NCBI GenBank assembly: GCA_964428325.1 | Contig: CAYRXU010000001.1 | Coordinates: 1 to 64,000 of the forward strand | Length of the DNA: 64,000 nucleotides | From: JBBSZK01 sp964428325 | GTDB lineage: Archaea > Nanobdellota > Nanobdellia > Pacearchaeales > GW2011-AR1 | Reading direction: 5' to 3' | In this document: one piece after another, positions 23,793-31,619 of the stretch | How positions within the stretch are numbered: position 1 is the stretch's first letter | How the letters are laid out: each line of letters opens with the position of its first letter | Translations under genes and position numbers: made by a program | The notes under the pieces: model-generated | The model's database searches: none | The model's input: only the letters and a program-made list of their open reading frames with translations | Told to the model about the DNA's origin: nothing

Positions 23793-24253
23793 TAATGCAT
23801 TCGCGGCGCGGTGTAACTCCCGTAATTGCAACAACACTACTTATTGCAATCGTTATTGTTCTTGCAGGCATTGTTTTTGTGTGGGCACAAGGATTTGTTG
23901 GCGAGGCCTTGCAGAAGAATGACGAACCCATTGAGAGGTCGTGTGAACGCGTTGGGATTGATGCGAGTATAGGTCAAGATGCAAGCGGTTATTTTATTGA
24001 TGTTCACAATAATGGAAACGTGCCCATTGCAGGTTTCAAGCTTGCACTTGATAGGGGTGGGGCTGTTGATGTCCTTACGGTAGATGGGAGCGCCTTGAAT
24101 GTTGGCATGTCTCGGAGATTTGCGCTTGCTGGACTTTATGATGGGAGCGTGTCTAGCGTAGAAGTTGTTCCTGTTCTTCGAGGCACTAGAGGAGAAAGTT
24201 TACAAGATTATGTCTGTAACGAGCAGTATGGCATTGCTGCTCGAGTCATTTAG
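23789..24253 (+). CDS. Archaeal type IV pilin-like protein
   Basis: ATG 23789 overlaps the stop of the giant pilin (ATGA). The signal is MIMHSRRGVTPVIATTLLIA with cleavage after Gly8, followed by a hydrophobic helix (IVIVLAGIVFVWAQGF). The ~115-residue globular domain contains IAGFKLALDRGG and VEVVPVLRG, matching segments of the two neighbouring pilins, so all three probably descend from one ancestor. ATG 23795 is an alternative start. It lacks the extended cysteine-rich region. Confidence 0.82.
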   Translation: MIMHSRRGVTPVIATTLLIAIVIVLAGIVFVWAQGFVGEALQKNDEPIERSCERVGIDASIGQDASGYFIDVHNNGNVPIAGFKLALDRGGAVDVLTVDGSALNVGMSRRFALAGLYDGSVSSVEVVPVLRGTRGESLQDYVCNEQYGIAARVI

Positions 24254-24256
24254 AAA

Positions 24257-24267
24257 GGTATAAAAAA
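24257..24267 (+). promoter_or_regulatory. TATA box of the probable major pilin
   Basis: GGTATAAAAAA is centred about 26 nt before ATG 24288, giving this pilin its own promoter within the cluster. Confidence 0.6.
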
Positions 24268-24287
24268 GAAGATTGCGTTAGCGAGCT

Positions 24288-24812
24288 ATGGTGATGAAGA
24301 AAAAGGGTGTTAGTCCTATTATTGCAACAGTATTGTTGCTTGTTTTGACGCTTGTCGCAGTGAGTATTCTTTCTGTGTTCATTATCCCATTTGTAAAGAA
24401 TAGTCTTGACGGTAGCAAGGAGTGTGTGAACGTTATTGGAAAGATAAGATTTGACGACGGCTCTGCTTACAACTGTCACACCGATACGCGAACGGCTTTT
24501 TCTGTGCGAATCGATAGCGCTGAAATTGCAGGTTTCAAGCTTTCACTTTATACTCAAGGAGTTGCTAACCCTTACACTATTGAGAACGGCACTAGTCATT
24601 CTGTACTAAGGATGTTGAGCGCAACTGCATTTGATACTCCTCTGGAAGTGCCTCTTGAGGGAGGATTGCGCACTTATGTGGCTAATGCTGCTTACCAGCG
24701 AGTTGAGGTGAATCCAATATTGAGGAACGGTAAAATCTGTGATGCCCGTGAGCAGATAGAAGTTCAGCGATGCACCGATCAGAACATTATCGCGCGCATC
24801 TCAACCCCATAA
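24288..24812 (+). CDS. Archaeal type IV pilin, candidate major subunit
   Basis: The product starts MVMKKKGVSPIIATVLLLV, the canonical archaeal pilin signal with cleavage after Gly7. The 174-residue protein contains AYNC, ISGFKLSL-like (IAGFKLSLY), PLEVPLEGGLRTYV and VEVNPILRNGKIC segments that are repeated in the first domain of the giant pilin. It has its own TATA box at leaderless spacing, consistent with higher expression than the tip protein, hence the suggestion that it is the main filament subunit. That hypothesis is not proven by sequence. Confidence 0.85.
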   Translation: MVMKKKGVSPIIATVLLLVLTLVAVSILSVFIIPFVKNSLDGSKECVNVIGKIRFDDGSAYNCHTDTRTAFSVRIDSAEIAGFKLSLYTQGVANPYTIENGTSHSVLRMLSATAFDTPLEVPLEGGLRTYVANAAYQRVEVNPILRNGKICDAREQIEVQRCTDQNIIARISTP

Positions 24813-24813
24813 G

Positions 24814-25347
24814 ATGAAGGGCCATGGTCAAGTTTGGATTGAAACAGTAGTGTATACACTTGTTGGCTTAAGCTTGATTGGACTGGTGCTTGCTTTTGTT
24901 ATTCCTAAAGTTAACGAATATCGAGATAGGAGCGTTATTGAGAACACGATTTCTGCACTTAATGTCATTGACGGCAAGATAAATGAGGTCCTTGAAGCTC
25001 CCTTGAATACGCGCGTCGTTGATATGACTCTGAAAAGAGGAGATATGTACTTTGATGCTCAGAATGATAGCGTTTACTTTATACTGGAAGATAGCAAGGT
25101 TGCGTATTCTGAAGTAAATGAGCCAGTTTCCATAGGAAGGATTACCGCATTTACAGAGAAGAAAACTGACGATGTCTATCGGATAAGGCTCATTATTGAT
25201 TATGCATTTAATCTTGATTACGAAGGTAATCAGAGCGCGAAGAAATATTCTCCTGCTAGCGTACCTTATCGATTCTCATTTACTAATCAAGGTTCTGCTG
25301 AAGAAGCAAGTCTTCCTACAATCGTTTTCAGAGAGCTTTCAGAATAG
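24814..25347 (+). CDS. Pilin-like protein
   Basis: The 177-residue protein begins MKGHGQVWIETVVYTLVG, with Gly5 as the likely processing site and a hydrophobic helix LSLIGLVLAFVIPKV. Glu10 (QVWIE) corresponds to the Glu5 of processed type IV pilins. The external domain (VIENTISALNVIDGKINEVLEAP, then RITAFTEKKTDDVYRIRLIIDY) has no recognised function. It starts 1 bp after the previous gene's stop, so it is in the same transcript. Confidence 0.75.
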   Translation: MKGHGQVWIETVVYTLVGLSLIGLVLAFVIPKVNEYRDRSVIENTISALNVIDGKINEVLEAPLNTRVVDMTLKRGDMYFDAQNDSVYFILEDSKVAYSEVNEPVSIGRITAFTEKKTDDVYRIRLIIDYAFNLDYEGNQSAKKYSPASVPYRFSFTNQGSAEEASLPTIVFRELSE

Positions 25348-25384
25348 TAACTTTTAAACATCAAAAATACACAATTTTTGTGGC

Positions 25385-25413
25385 TTAAAAGTTGGCACAG
25401 GAACTTTTAAATA
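25385..25413. promoter_or_regulatory. TATA box inside a perfect inverted repeat
   Basis: TTAAAAGTT (25385-25393), an 8-nt spacer and AACTTTTAA (25402-25410) form a perfect palindrome; its right arm overlaps the TATA element TTTTAAATA (25405-25413) that lies about 33 nt before ATG 25442. A third copy, AACTTTTAAA, lies at 25349-25358. This is a candidate operator for the pilus assembly genes. Confidence 0.55.
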
Positions 25414-25441
25414 ACAAACCGTCTGTTTAACGACGAGAAAG

Positions 25442-26965
25442 ATGGTGATACATGTTAATCTTAATCCTCCGATACCTCCTCTTCCAAGGAATGAAGATAA
25501 GACAAAGGTAGACGTAAGATATTCTTTAGTTTCACCTTATGCCAATGCCCATATTTATTGGGATTCTAAGGCAGGAGAGCTTGTTTACGAACTTGAAGAG
25601 CCCCTCTTGAAGGGGGAGGAACGGGCGAGTCTTGAAGCTATTGAGGAAGCTATGCTTGAGCTTGTAAATATCAATGTCGTCGTTGATAAAACTACTGAGG
25701 CGATGATTGTATATATCGATAAGACTGCTCGGCTTATTATTGATGAGCTTAATCTAAAAGTGCCAGAAGAGAGTTATACAAAACTGTTCTATTACCTTTA
25801 TAGGGACTTTATCGGATTCAACCAGATTGATCCCCTTATGCGCGATTATTTCATTGAAGACCTTGAATGCAATGGAATCAATACGCCTCTTTATGTCGTT
25901 CACCGAGTTTACAGAAATTTAAGGACTAATGTGCAATTTAGTAATCTTGATATTTTGGCCTCTTTCGTTGAGAAGCTTGCGCAACGATGCGGAAGATATA
26001 TTTCTTATGCGCAGCCTTTGCTTGACGGGACATTGCCTGATGGAAGCAGAGTTAACGCCACGTATACTAAAGACGTTACGTCGCGAGGCCCTACTTTTAC
26101 AATACGTAAGTTTACGCAGATCCCTTGGACACCTACACAGCTGTTGGCCATGAATACAATGAGTCCAGAAATGTTAGCTTACTTCTGGCTGCTGCTTCAG
26201 TACAAATCAAATCTTATGGTTGCGGGAGGCACGTCTTCAGGAAAGACAACGCTTCTTAATGCGATTGCGTTTTTCATTCCACCAGATGCAAGAGTTATCT
26301 CGATTGAAGATACGCGAGAAATCAATCTTCCGCGTGAGAACTGGCTACCTGCAGTTGCACGTACGTCTATCGGTACTGGCAAGGTTGGAGAAGTGGATTT
26401 GTTTGACTTGCTTAAGAATTCATTCAGACAGAATCCAGACTATGTGATTGTAGGGGAAGTTAGAGGCAAGGAAGCATTCGTATTATTCCAAGGTATGGCT
26501 TCTGGTCACTCGTCTATGAGTACAATTCACGCAGATTCGCTTGATACGCTTATCCGAAGACTACAAACCCCCCCTATCAACCTTTCACCTACGTTAGTTA
26601 ATTCACTTGATTGCGTCGTGATTATGACACACGCTTTGTTGAACAATCAACACACGAGACGTTTACGTGAGATAGTTGAAGTTGTAAGCATTGATCGACA
26701 AGGAAACGCCCTGGTGAATACTCCGTTCGTATGGAATCCTTCACAAGATGTGTTTTACTTCAAGAAGCAGAGTCGAGTATTTGAGAAGATATCGGCGAGG
26801 TTTGGCATTTCGCTGCCTAAATTGCAAGAAGAATTCGTTAAGCGTGCGAAGCTGCTTTACGCCCTTTACCAGAAGAAGGTGTTTGGATTCACTGAGATGC
26901 AGAACATTGTGAACGAGTATTACCGCGACCCTAATGCTGTATTGGCGCGGTATGGTGTCGTATAA
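25442..26965 (+). CDS. Type IV pilus/secretion ATPase
   Basis: The 507-residue protein belongs to the GspE/VirB11-like secretion ATPase superfamily. Walker A is GGTSSGKTT (about 261-269), the Asp box is IEDTREINLP, Walker B-like is DYVIVGEVRG (about 337-346), and the His box is MSTIHAD (about 359-365). The N-terminal ~250 residues are the archaeal-type N-domain. It powers pilin polymerisation together with the two membrane platform proteins downstream. The promoter contains a palindrome that may mediate repression. Confidence 0.93.
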   Translation: MVIHVNLNPPIPPLPRNEDKTKVDVRYSLVSPYANAHIYWDSKAGELVYELEEPLLKGEERASLEAIEEAMLELVNINVVVDKTTEAMIVYIDKTARLIIDELNLKVPEESYTKLFYYLYRDFIGFNQIDPLMRDYFIEDLECNGINTPLYVVHRVYRNLRTNVQFSNLDILASFVEKLAQRCGRYISYAQPLLDGTLPDGSRVNATYTKDVTSRGPTFTIRKFTQIPWTPTQLLAMNTMSPEMLAYFWLLLQYKSNLMVAGGTSSGKTTLLNAIAFFIPPDARVISIEDTREINLPRENWLPAVARTSIGTGKVGEVDLFDLLKNSFRQNPDYVIVGEVRGKEAFVLFQGMASGHSSMSTIHADSLDTLIRRLQTPPINLSPTLVNSLDCVVIMTHALLNNQHTRRLREIVEVVSIDRQGNALVNTPFVWNPSQDVFYFKKQSRVFEKISARFGISLPKLQEEFVKRAKLLYALYQKKVFGFTEMQNIVNEYYRDPNAVLARYGVV

Positions 26966-26966
26966 T

Positions 26967-27128
26967 ATGGACCGTGCGAACGCCTTGCTTCTTGGACAGT
27001 TGGTGCGTACGCTGAAAGGCGCTGTCACAAAGCTTGAGGAAGTGTATAATAGTGGAGATTCTGAAAAGGTCGAGGATGTTAAAAAGGAAATTCTTACGCT
27101 CCAAAGGCGTATTGCCTCAATGTTATGA
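26967..27128 (+). CDS. Small helical protein between ATPase and platform genes
   Basis: The 53-residue product MDRANALLLGQLVRTLKGAV... is a two-helix protein rich in Leu, Lys and Glu. ATG 26967 directly follows the ATPase stop, and its TGA overlaps the ATG of the next gene (ATGA), so it is surely translated with them. No family is recognised. Position suggests an assembly accessory factor bridging the ATPase and the platform protein; the role is inferred from context only. Confidence 0.6.
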   Translation: MDRANALLLGQLVRTLKGAVTKLEEVYNSGDSEKVEDVKKEILTLQRRIASML

Positions 27129-28417
27129 TTGACGATATAAAACAGAATGTTGAAAATGAGATAACTCTCGTACAGCAGATAGAGACACTCATCACCTTGC
27201 AGGATAAAAGTAGTCCTCAAGAAATAACTATGCTTAGAGAGGCGCTCCAATCTGCTCGTGCGCGTATGAAATTGATTAACGATGCAATTCCTGAAATGGT
27301 AAGAAGTATTTCTCTTGTAAAAAAACTTGGGTCTACGCCAAAGCCAATTGGCATTGAGCGCGTGACTGTGAAGAAATTAGATCAGCGCGTAGCTATAAGA
27401 TCGCAGGACAAGGAAAGCTTTCTTCAACAGTTGAACATTAGCGAGAAATTACTTGCAAAGATACGTAAGCAGAGAGATACTTCTTCCGAATTGAGCGAAG
27501 ATTACTCTAGGTCAAATCCTTATGCCCGGCTTTCTAATGCAGTCTTTCTTAGATATGCGAAGAGCAGTATGGCCAAAGGAGATTTCAAGGACCTTGCACT
27601 TGACCTGCGCAAGGCGAATTTGAATGTATTGACGGCTTCGTATATCTCTATTCTTTTCTTCACTACACTTCTTGCAGGAGTTATAGGAGTTATGCTCGGA
27701 ATATTCCTTTGGTTTTTCACTATTTCGATTAATGCACCATTCATCTTGCCGAACCAAATGGAGATACTTCAAAGGATAGCATTGGTATTTGCAGGGTTTA
27801 TCGTCCCACCATTGATAGCTTTCGGGGCGTTGTACATCTACCCTTCGGTCGAGAGGCGCTCTATTGCTTCGCGTATTGATAGCGAGTTGCCATTCGTTGT
27901 AATCCACATGGGGTCTATCTCGGGAAGCGGGGTAGAGCCAACACAGATTTTCAAGATTGTGGGCCTAAGTAAAGAATACCCTTACACCAGAGGAGAGATA
28001 CGAAAAGTCATCAACCAGATTAATGTGTATGGATATGATTTGATTACTGCGCTCAAAAATATTGCTAGGCTTACGCCCAGCCAGAGATTGTCAGAGTTGC
28101 TTGGGGGCATGGCCTCTTCTATCACGTCTGGGGGAGATATGCAGACTTTCTTTGAGAGACGTGCTGAAACACTACTTTTCAACTACCGTATTGAACGAGA
28201 GAACTTTACAAAAGTGGCTGAGACTTTCATGGACCTTTACATCAGTATTGTGATTGCCACGCCAATGATTCTGCTTTTGTTGCTAGTTATGATTTCAGTA
28301 TCTGGAATTAGCGTTGGACTTGGTGTAAATCACATGACTCTTTTGATAATCTTTATTGTTGCCATTGTAAATATTATATTCCTCTGGATACTGAGCATTA
28401 GACAGCCCAACTACTAA
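27125..28417 (+). CDS. TadC/PilC-like platform protein 1 (T2SSF family)
   Basis: The 430-residue protein has a ~165-residue cytoplasmic N-terminal helical extension, then a type II secretion F domain with several membrane helices. The C-terminal segment YRIERENFTKVAETFMDLYI followed by a long hydrophobic helix is typical of archaeal FlaJ/TadC-like subunits. It sits in the membrane beneath the ATPase and adds pilins to the filament. It is translationally coupled to the 53-residue protein and followed after 1 bp by a second platform subunit. Confidence 0.9.
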   Translation: MIDDIKQNVENEITLVQQIETLITLQDKSSPQEITMLREALQSARARMKLINDAIPEMVRSISLVKKLGSTPKPIGIERVTVKKLDQRVAIRSQDKESFLQQLNISEKLLAKIRKQRDTSSELSEDYSRSNPYARLSNAVFLRYAKSSMAKGDFKDLALDLRKANLNVLTASYISILFFTTLLAGVIGVMLGIFLWFFTISINAPFILPNQMEILQRIALVFAGFIVPPLIAFGALYIYPSVERRSIASRIDSELPFVVIHMGSISGSGVEPTQIFKIVGLSKEYPYTRGEIRKVINQINVYGYDLITALKNIARLTPSQRLSELLGGMASSITSGGDMQTFFERRAETLLFNYRIERENFTKVAETFMDLYISIVIATPMILLLLLVMISVSGISVGLGVNHMTLLIIFIVAIVNIIFLWILSIRQPNY

Positions 28418-28418
28418 T

Positions 28419-29267
28419 ATGAAGCTAACAAAAACACATTGGATCGGCATCGTGATGGCTCTTGTCATCATAGGAGTCGATGTAGGATTCTTCATAGGTG
28501 AGCCGCTCTTCCCTTTCTTGCTTGGCGTTGCAGTGGTGGTCGCGGTGTTGCCCTTCCTCACCGCACTCATGACTGAGAGCAGGATTGAACGTGAGCGCGG
28601 GGAGCGATTCCTGGAATTTACAAGATCGCTCGCTGAGAGTGTGAAAGCCGGAACACCTATTGGAAAGAGCATAATCAATATGAGTGGAAAGGACTTCGGA
28701 ACACTTACTCCTTATATCCATAAACTTGCTAACCAAATCTCCTTGGGCATTCCTATCGGAAGATGCCTCGAGACTTTTGCTAATGATGTTGATAGCGTCA
28801 TTGTACGCCGTGCTGTGACTCTCATAAGAGAAGCTGAAACCGCTGGAGGAGATATCAATCGCATTCTTGATTCGACGGCTGAAGCAATCTATCAGATTGA
28901 GAAGCTTAAGCGTGAACGCAAATCCGCCGTGTCGAGTCTGGTTGTTGAGGGATATATCATCTTCTTCATCTTCGTAGGCATTATGCTCGTGATGCAATTC
29001 AAGATACTACCCTTGACAGCTGGAGTAGGAAGTATTACTTCTATTGGGAGCATTGACACAGCTGCCGGCGGGGTGACCACTGCCACCGTGGAAGCCACGA
29101 AAGACCTTGCCAGGCCGTTCCTTTACTTGTTACTTGTTCAAGGATTCTTTACGGGGCTAACGATTGGAAAGATCTCAGAGGGTAATATACGTGCAGGGCT
29201 TAAGCATTCGATTATTCTAACCTTGCTGGCGTTTTTGATAACATCTGGCGCTAATGTTTTTCTATAA
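28419..29267 (+). CDS. TadC/PilC-like platform protein 2 (T2SSF family)
   Basis: The 282-residue protein has an N-terminal pair of membrane helices, the F-domain segment RFLEFTRSLAESVKAGTPIGKS and a second membrane pair at the C-terminus. A two-subunit platform, one long and one short, is usual for archaeal Tad-like pili. It starts 1 bp after the previous stop. Its last 17 bp overlap the 3' end of the convergent methyltransferase gene. Confidence 0.88.
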   Translation: MKLTKTHWIGIVMALVIIGVDVGFFIGEPLFPFLLGVAVVVAVLPFLTALMTESRIERERGERFLEFTRSLAESVKAGTPIGKSIINMSGKDFGTLTPYIHKLANQISLGIPIGRCLETFANDVDSVIVRRAVTLIREAETAGGDINRILDSTAEAIYQIEKLKRERKSAVSSLVVEGYIIFFIFVGIMLVMQFKILPLTAGVGSITSIGSIDTAAGGVTTATVEATKDLARPFLYLLLVQGFFTGLTIGKISEGNIRAGLKHSIILTLLAFLITSGANVFL

Positions 29268-29976
29268 TATAGAAGATTTCGTTCGAAGAGACGTGCTTTG
29301 TAAAGGCAAAGCCTTTTCGTATGCATAGACGCTCTATCCATCCACGTTGAGGGTGGTTCATCTGCTTGCCCGAGATTGTTTTTGTAGAGAAACTCAAGAT
29401 GAGATAGTGTGAAGGGATTTTGTCAATTAGACGCTCTGCATTCTTGTGACCTTTTTTGTCGAGTAGGTCAACTAGCTTGAGCATGAGACAGAGGTCTGCA
29501 TGAGGGAATGATTTTTCTTTTTGCACGTCAGCTATTTTGGCGAATCCTGTGTTCTTGAGTGAGTCTAGATGCATTTGAACACGGACAATATCTTTCTCGT
29601 TTATGTCATATGCATAGTAAGGAATCTTTGAAGAGGCTATCTCAAGAGGATTGAGTCCGCAACCTAGATCGATTATTGATTCTGGATTGCATTTAGCAAT
29701 AAGACTGTGAAGAAGATCATAGTTTTCTTTGCGTTCATGTGTAGAGCGATGGTGATCAATAGTGTCTTTTGAACTTTTACGACTAAACATGCCAGTTTGC
29801 CTGCGTAGTTGTGCCCGGACAGATTTCATGATGAGTTTGGCGTCTTTTTCCTTCAGAGGAAAAACATAATTGTGGCGAGCGATCTCGACATCAAGAGCAC
29901 CAGCAATATAAGAATCAGTAACAGAAGTCAACTCTTTTTTCTTTTTTATCGCCGCGATAAGTGTTTTCTTGTCCAT
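29251..29976 (-). CDS. ArmA/RmtB-like 16S rRNA (guanine-N7) methyltransferase
   Basis: The 241-residue protein aligns along its length with the ArmA/Rmt (FmrO) family. Shared blocks are the HRSTHERKENY segment (ArmA HSSTNERVATL), the SAM motif IIDLGCGLNPLEI, YYAYDINEKDIV, the catalytic-loop region LMLKLVDLLDKK, the LSFSTKTISGKQM segment (ArmA ISFPIKSLSGKEK) and a C-terminal SNEIFYIIEK. Those enzymes methylate G1405 of 16S rRNA at N7 and give aminoglycoside resistance in bacteria. Here it may be a native decoding-site modifier. It interrupts the pilus locus on the opposite strand and shares a TATA box with the divergent pilin at 30028. Confidence 0.85.
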   Translation of the reverse strand: MDKKTLIAAIKKKKELTSVTDSYIAGALDVEIARHNYVFPLKEKDAKLIMKSVRAQLRRQTGMFSRKSSKDTIDHHRSTHERKENYDLLHSLIAKCNPESIIDLGCGLNPLEIASSKIPYYAYDINEKDIVRVQMHLDSLKNTGFAKIADVQKEKSFPHADLCLMLKLVDLLDKKGHKNAERLIDKIPSHYLILSFSTKTISGKQMNHPQRGWIERLCIRKGFAFTKHVSSNEIFYIIEKH

Positions 29977-29997
29977 AATAACTTAGAAGACGTATAG

Positions 29998-30008
29998 TTA
30001 TTTAAATG
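29998..30008. promoter_or_regulatory. Shared bidirectional TATA box, methyltransferase/pilin
   Basis: The palindrome ATTTAAAT at 30000-30007 is centred 24.5 nt from the plus start (30028) and 27.5 nt from the minus start (29976), in a 51-bp gap. Confidence 0.65.
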
Positions 30009-30027
30009 CGCATAGTCACTATCGATA

Positions 30028-30741
30028 ATGGAAAAGAGAGGGCTGAGTCATGTAGAGATGATTGCCTCTTTTGCATTATTTGTAGGTTTCTTGCTCTTCG
30101 GACTTTACTTTTTCAACCCTTTGAACAATCAGCGTCTTTTTGATTCAACCCTCTACTATACATTTGACGCAATAGAAGATAATGCTACTGTTCGAAGCAT
30201 AAGTTACGGCATTGCGCTGCAACCTCATGTTGATTTTGCCTCAGTTTCAATATCTCTCCCGCGAAAGGATATACAGGGTGAAGGGATATATGTTGAGAAT
30301 AGTCGCGGGGAACGAGTGCCTTCTGCACTTACGCCGAATGGAGACATAGCCTTCGCGCGGACCGATGGATTTTTCCAGGTAAGGCTTGGAGAGTTCCCTT
30401 ATCAGGAAGCAGTTTTGCCTGGCACACCTCAGCCTGTTGTTCTTGGGCAAGATTTCTCCATATCGACTACTGAAGAAGTTGAGCTAATGGACGAATGGAA
30501 ATTACGTCAGCTTGCTGAGATGTATCAGAATACCGATTCCTATGAAATGCTAAAGACCCAGTTCAATATACCGCGGCGCGTTGATTTTGGATTTAGAGTC
30601 GTATTTTCAGAGACAGAAGTCATTGAAGCTACGAGGGAAATTCCTGAAGGTGTTGAATCATTTGCTCAAACTAAGCGTATGAGGTTAACACGTGAAAATG
30701 GAAGCACATCATTCGCAGATATAACAGTAGTGGTTTGGTAA
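30028..30741 (+). CDS. Pilin-like protein, class III signal peptide
   Basis: The 237-residue protein begins MEKRGLSHVEMIASFALFVGF. KRG followed by a hydrophobic helix with Glu10 (VEM) is a processed pilin signature. The external domain is beta-rich, with no cysteines in the visible core. It resumes the pilus locus after the methyltransferase gene and is followed after 31 bp by another pilin-like gene with its own promoter. Confidence 0.78.
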   Translation: MEKRGLSHVEMIASFALFVGFLLFGLYFFNPLNNQRLFDSTLYYTFDAIEDNATVRSISYGIALQPHVDFASVSISLPRKDIQGEGIYVENSRGERVPSALTPNGDIAFARTDGFFQVRLGEFPYQEAVLPGTPQPVVLGQDFSISTTEEVELMDEWKLRQLAEMYQNTDSYEMLKTQFNIPRRVDFGFRVVFSETEVIEATREIPEGVESFAQTKRMRLTRENGSTSFADITVVVW

Positions 30742-30743
30742 CG

Positions 30744-30751
30744 TTTATAAT
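30744..30751 (+). promoter_or_regulatory. TATA box of the 132-residue pilin-like gene
   Basis: TTTATAAT is centred about 25 nt before ATG 30773. Confidence 0.5.
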
Positions 30752-30772
30752 CTTTAATCGGCGATAGAAGAT

Positions 30773-31171
30773 ATGGATCGAAAGGGGTGGATACGAATTG
30801 TTGAGGCAAGTGTTTCTGCTATGATTGTGCTTGCGGCACTCTTTGTTTTCTATACACAACAGAACGCTCCTGTTGAGCAAGACTTAAGCGAGTTTGGACG
30901 TTCTGTGCTTGAAGAGATGGCGCTCAACGCTAGCTTACGCCGAGAGATATTGATGGATGACTTGGCCAGCGCGAATCAAACAGTGAGTGATCGTGTCAGG
31001 GACAAGAACCTAATCTTTGAAATGCGCGTATGTGATTTGGGAGATGCGTGTGGTAAGAGCATGTATACGCCAGGAAACGTTTACTCTGTTGAACGAGTTC
31101 TTACAAGCTCGATTGATGCACCGGATGTTACACCGCGCAAAATACGCCTCTTTATGTGGAGAAGAGAGTAA
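30773..31171 (+). CDS. Pilin-like protein
   Basis: The 132-residue protein starts MDRKGWIRIVEASVSAMIVL, with KG as the presumed processing site and Glu11 in the hydrophobic helix. The remainder is a small charged domain with one CDLGDAC pair of cysteines that could form a disulfide. Its TAA shares an A with the archease start codon (TAATG), linking pilus and RNA-ligation genes in one transcript. Confidence 0.72.
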   Translation: MDRKGWIRIVEASVSAMIVLAALFVFYTQQNAPVEQDLSEFGRSVLEEMALNASLRREILMDDLASANQTVSDRVRDKNLIFEMRVCDLGDACGKSMYTPGNVYSVERVLTSSIDAPDVTPRKIRLFMWRRE

Positions 31172-31581
31172 TGAGAGCAGGGTTTGATTTCATAGAGCAT
31201 GCCGCAGACATTAAGGTACGCACATATGGACCTCGTATTGAACATGTTTTTGTTGAGGCAGTTCATGCATTCTGTGCATATGTGACTAAGGGTAAGCGTA
31301 TTCAAAAGGATAAGCGTAAAGAGTTTACATTGGAAGGTGCTGACAAGCAAGATATGTTCTATGCTTTTCTTGATGAGCTAGTGTATTTGCTTGATGCCGA
31401 AGACTTCATTGTAGCAGATGCAGCAGTCATCATCAAGGACCGCCAACTTAAGGCAGTGGTGTATGGAGATACGGCTTCAAAGTACAAAGAGTTCAGTCAT
31501 GTGAAAGCAGCTACCTATGCGGAGATGTATGTCAAGCAGACTAAAGATGGGTGGGAAGCGCAGGCTGTACTTGACGTCTAA
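31171..31581 (+). CDS. Archease
   Basis: The 136-residue protein has the archease pattern FDFIEHAADIKVRTYG, the central LDELVYLLDAEDF and a C-terminal VKAATYAEMYVKQ segment that contains conserved metal-binding residues. Archease activates RtcB guanylylation and multiple turnover. ATG 31171 overlaps the preceding stop (TAATG) and removes the five-residue upstream extension. It precedes rtcB by 38 bp, though rtcB has its own TATA box. Confidence 0.93.
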   Translation: MRAGFDFIEHAADIKVRTYGPRIEHVFVEAVHAFCAYVTKGKRIQKDKRKEFTLEGADKQDMFYAFLDELVYLLDAEDFIVADAAVIIKDRQLKAVVYGDTASKYKEFSHVKAATYAEMYVKQTKDGWEAQAVLDV

Positions 31582-31586
31582 AAAGG

Positions 31587-31597
31587 CATATTAATAA
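31587..31597 (+). promoter_or_regulatory. TATA box of rtcB
   Basis: CATATTAATAA is centred about 27 nt before ATG 31620 and favours that start over the in-frame TTG at 31605. Confidence 0.5.
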
Positions 31598-31619
31598 AGC
31601 AGATTTGGATAGGATAGTT

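Noticed and set aside
23570..23800. Overlapping minus-strand frames in the giant pilin gene
   Set aside because: Low-complexity shadows of the cysteine-rich repeat region.
25349..25441. Rho-independent-like terminator after the pilin genes
   Set aside because: The inverted repeat lacks a following T run and overlaps the downstream promoter, so an operator is more plausible.
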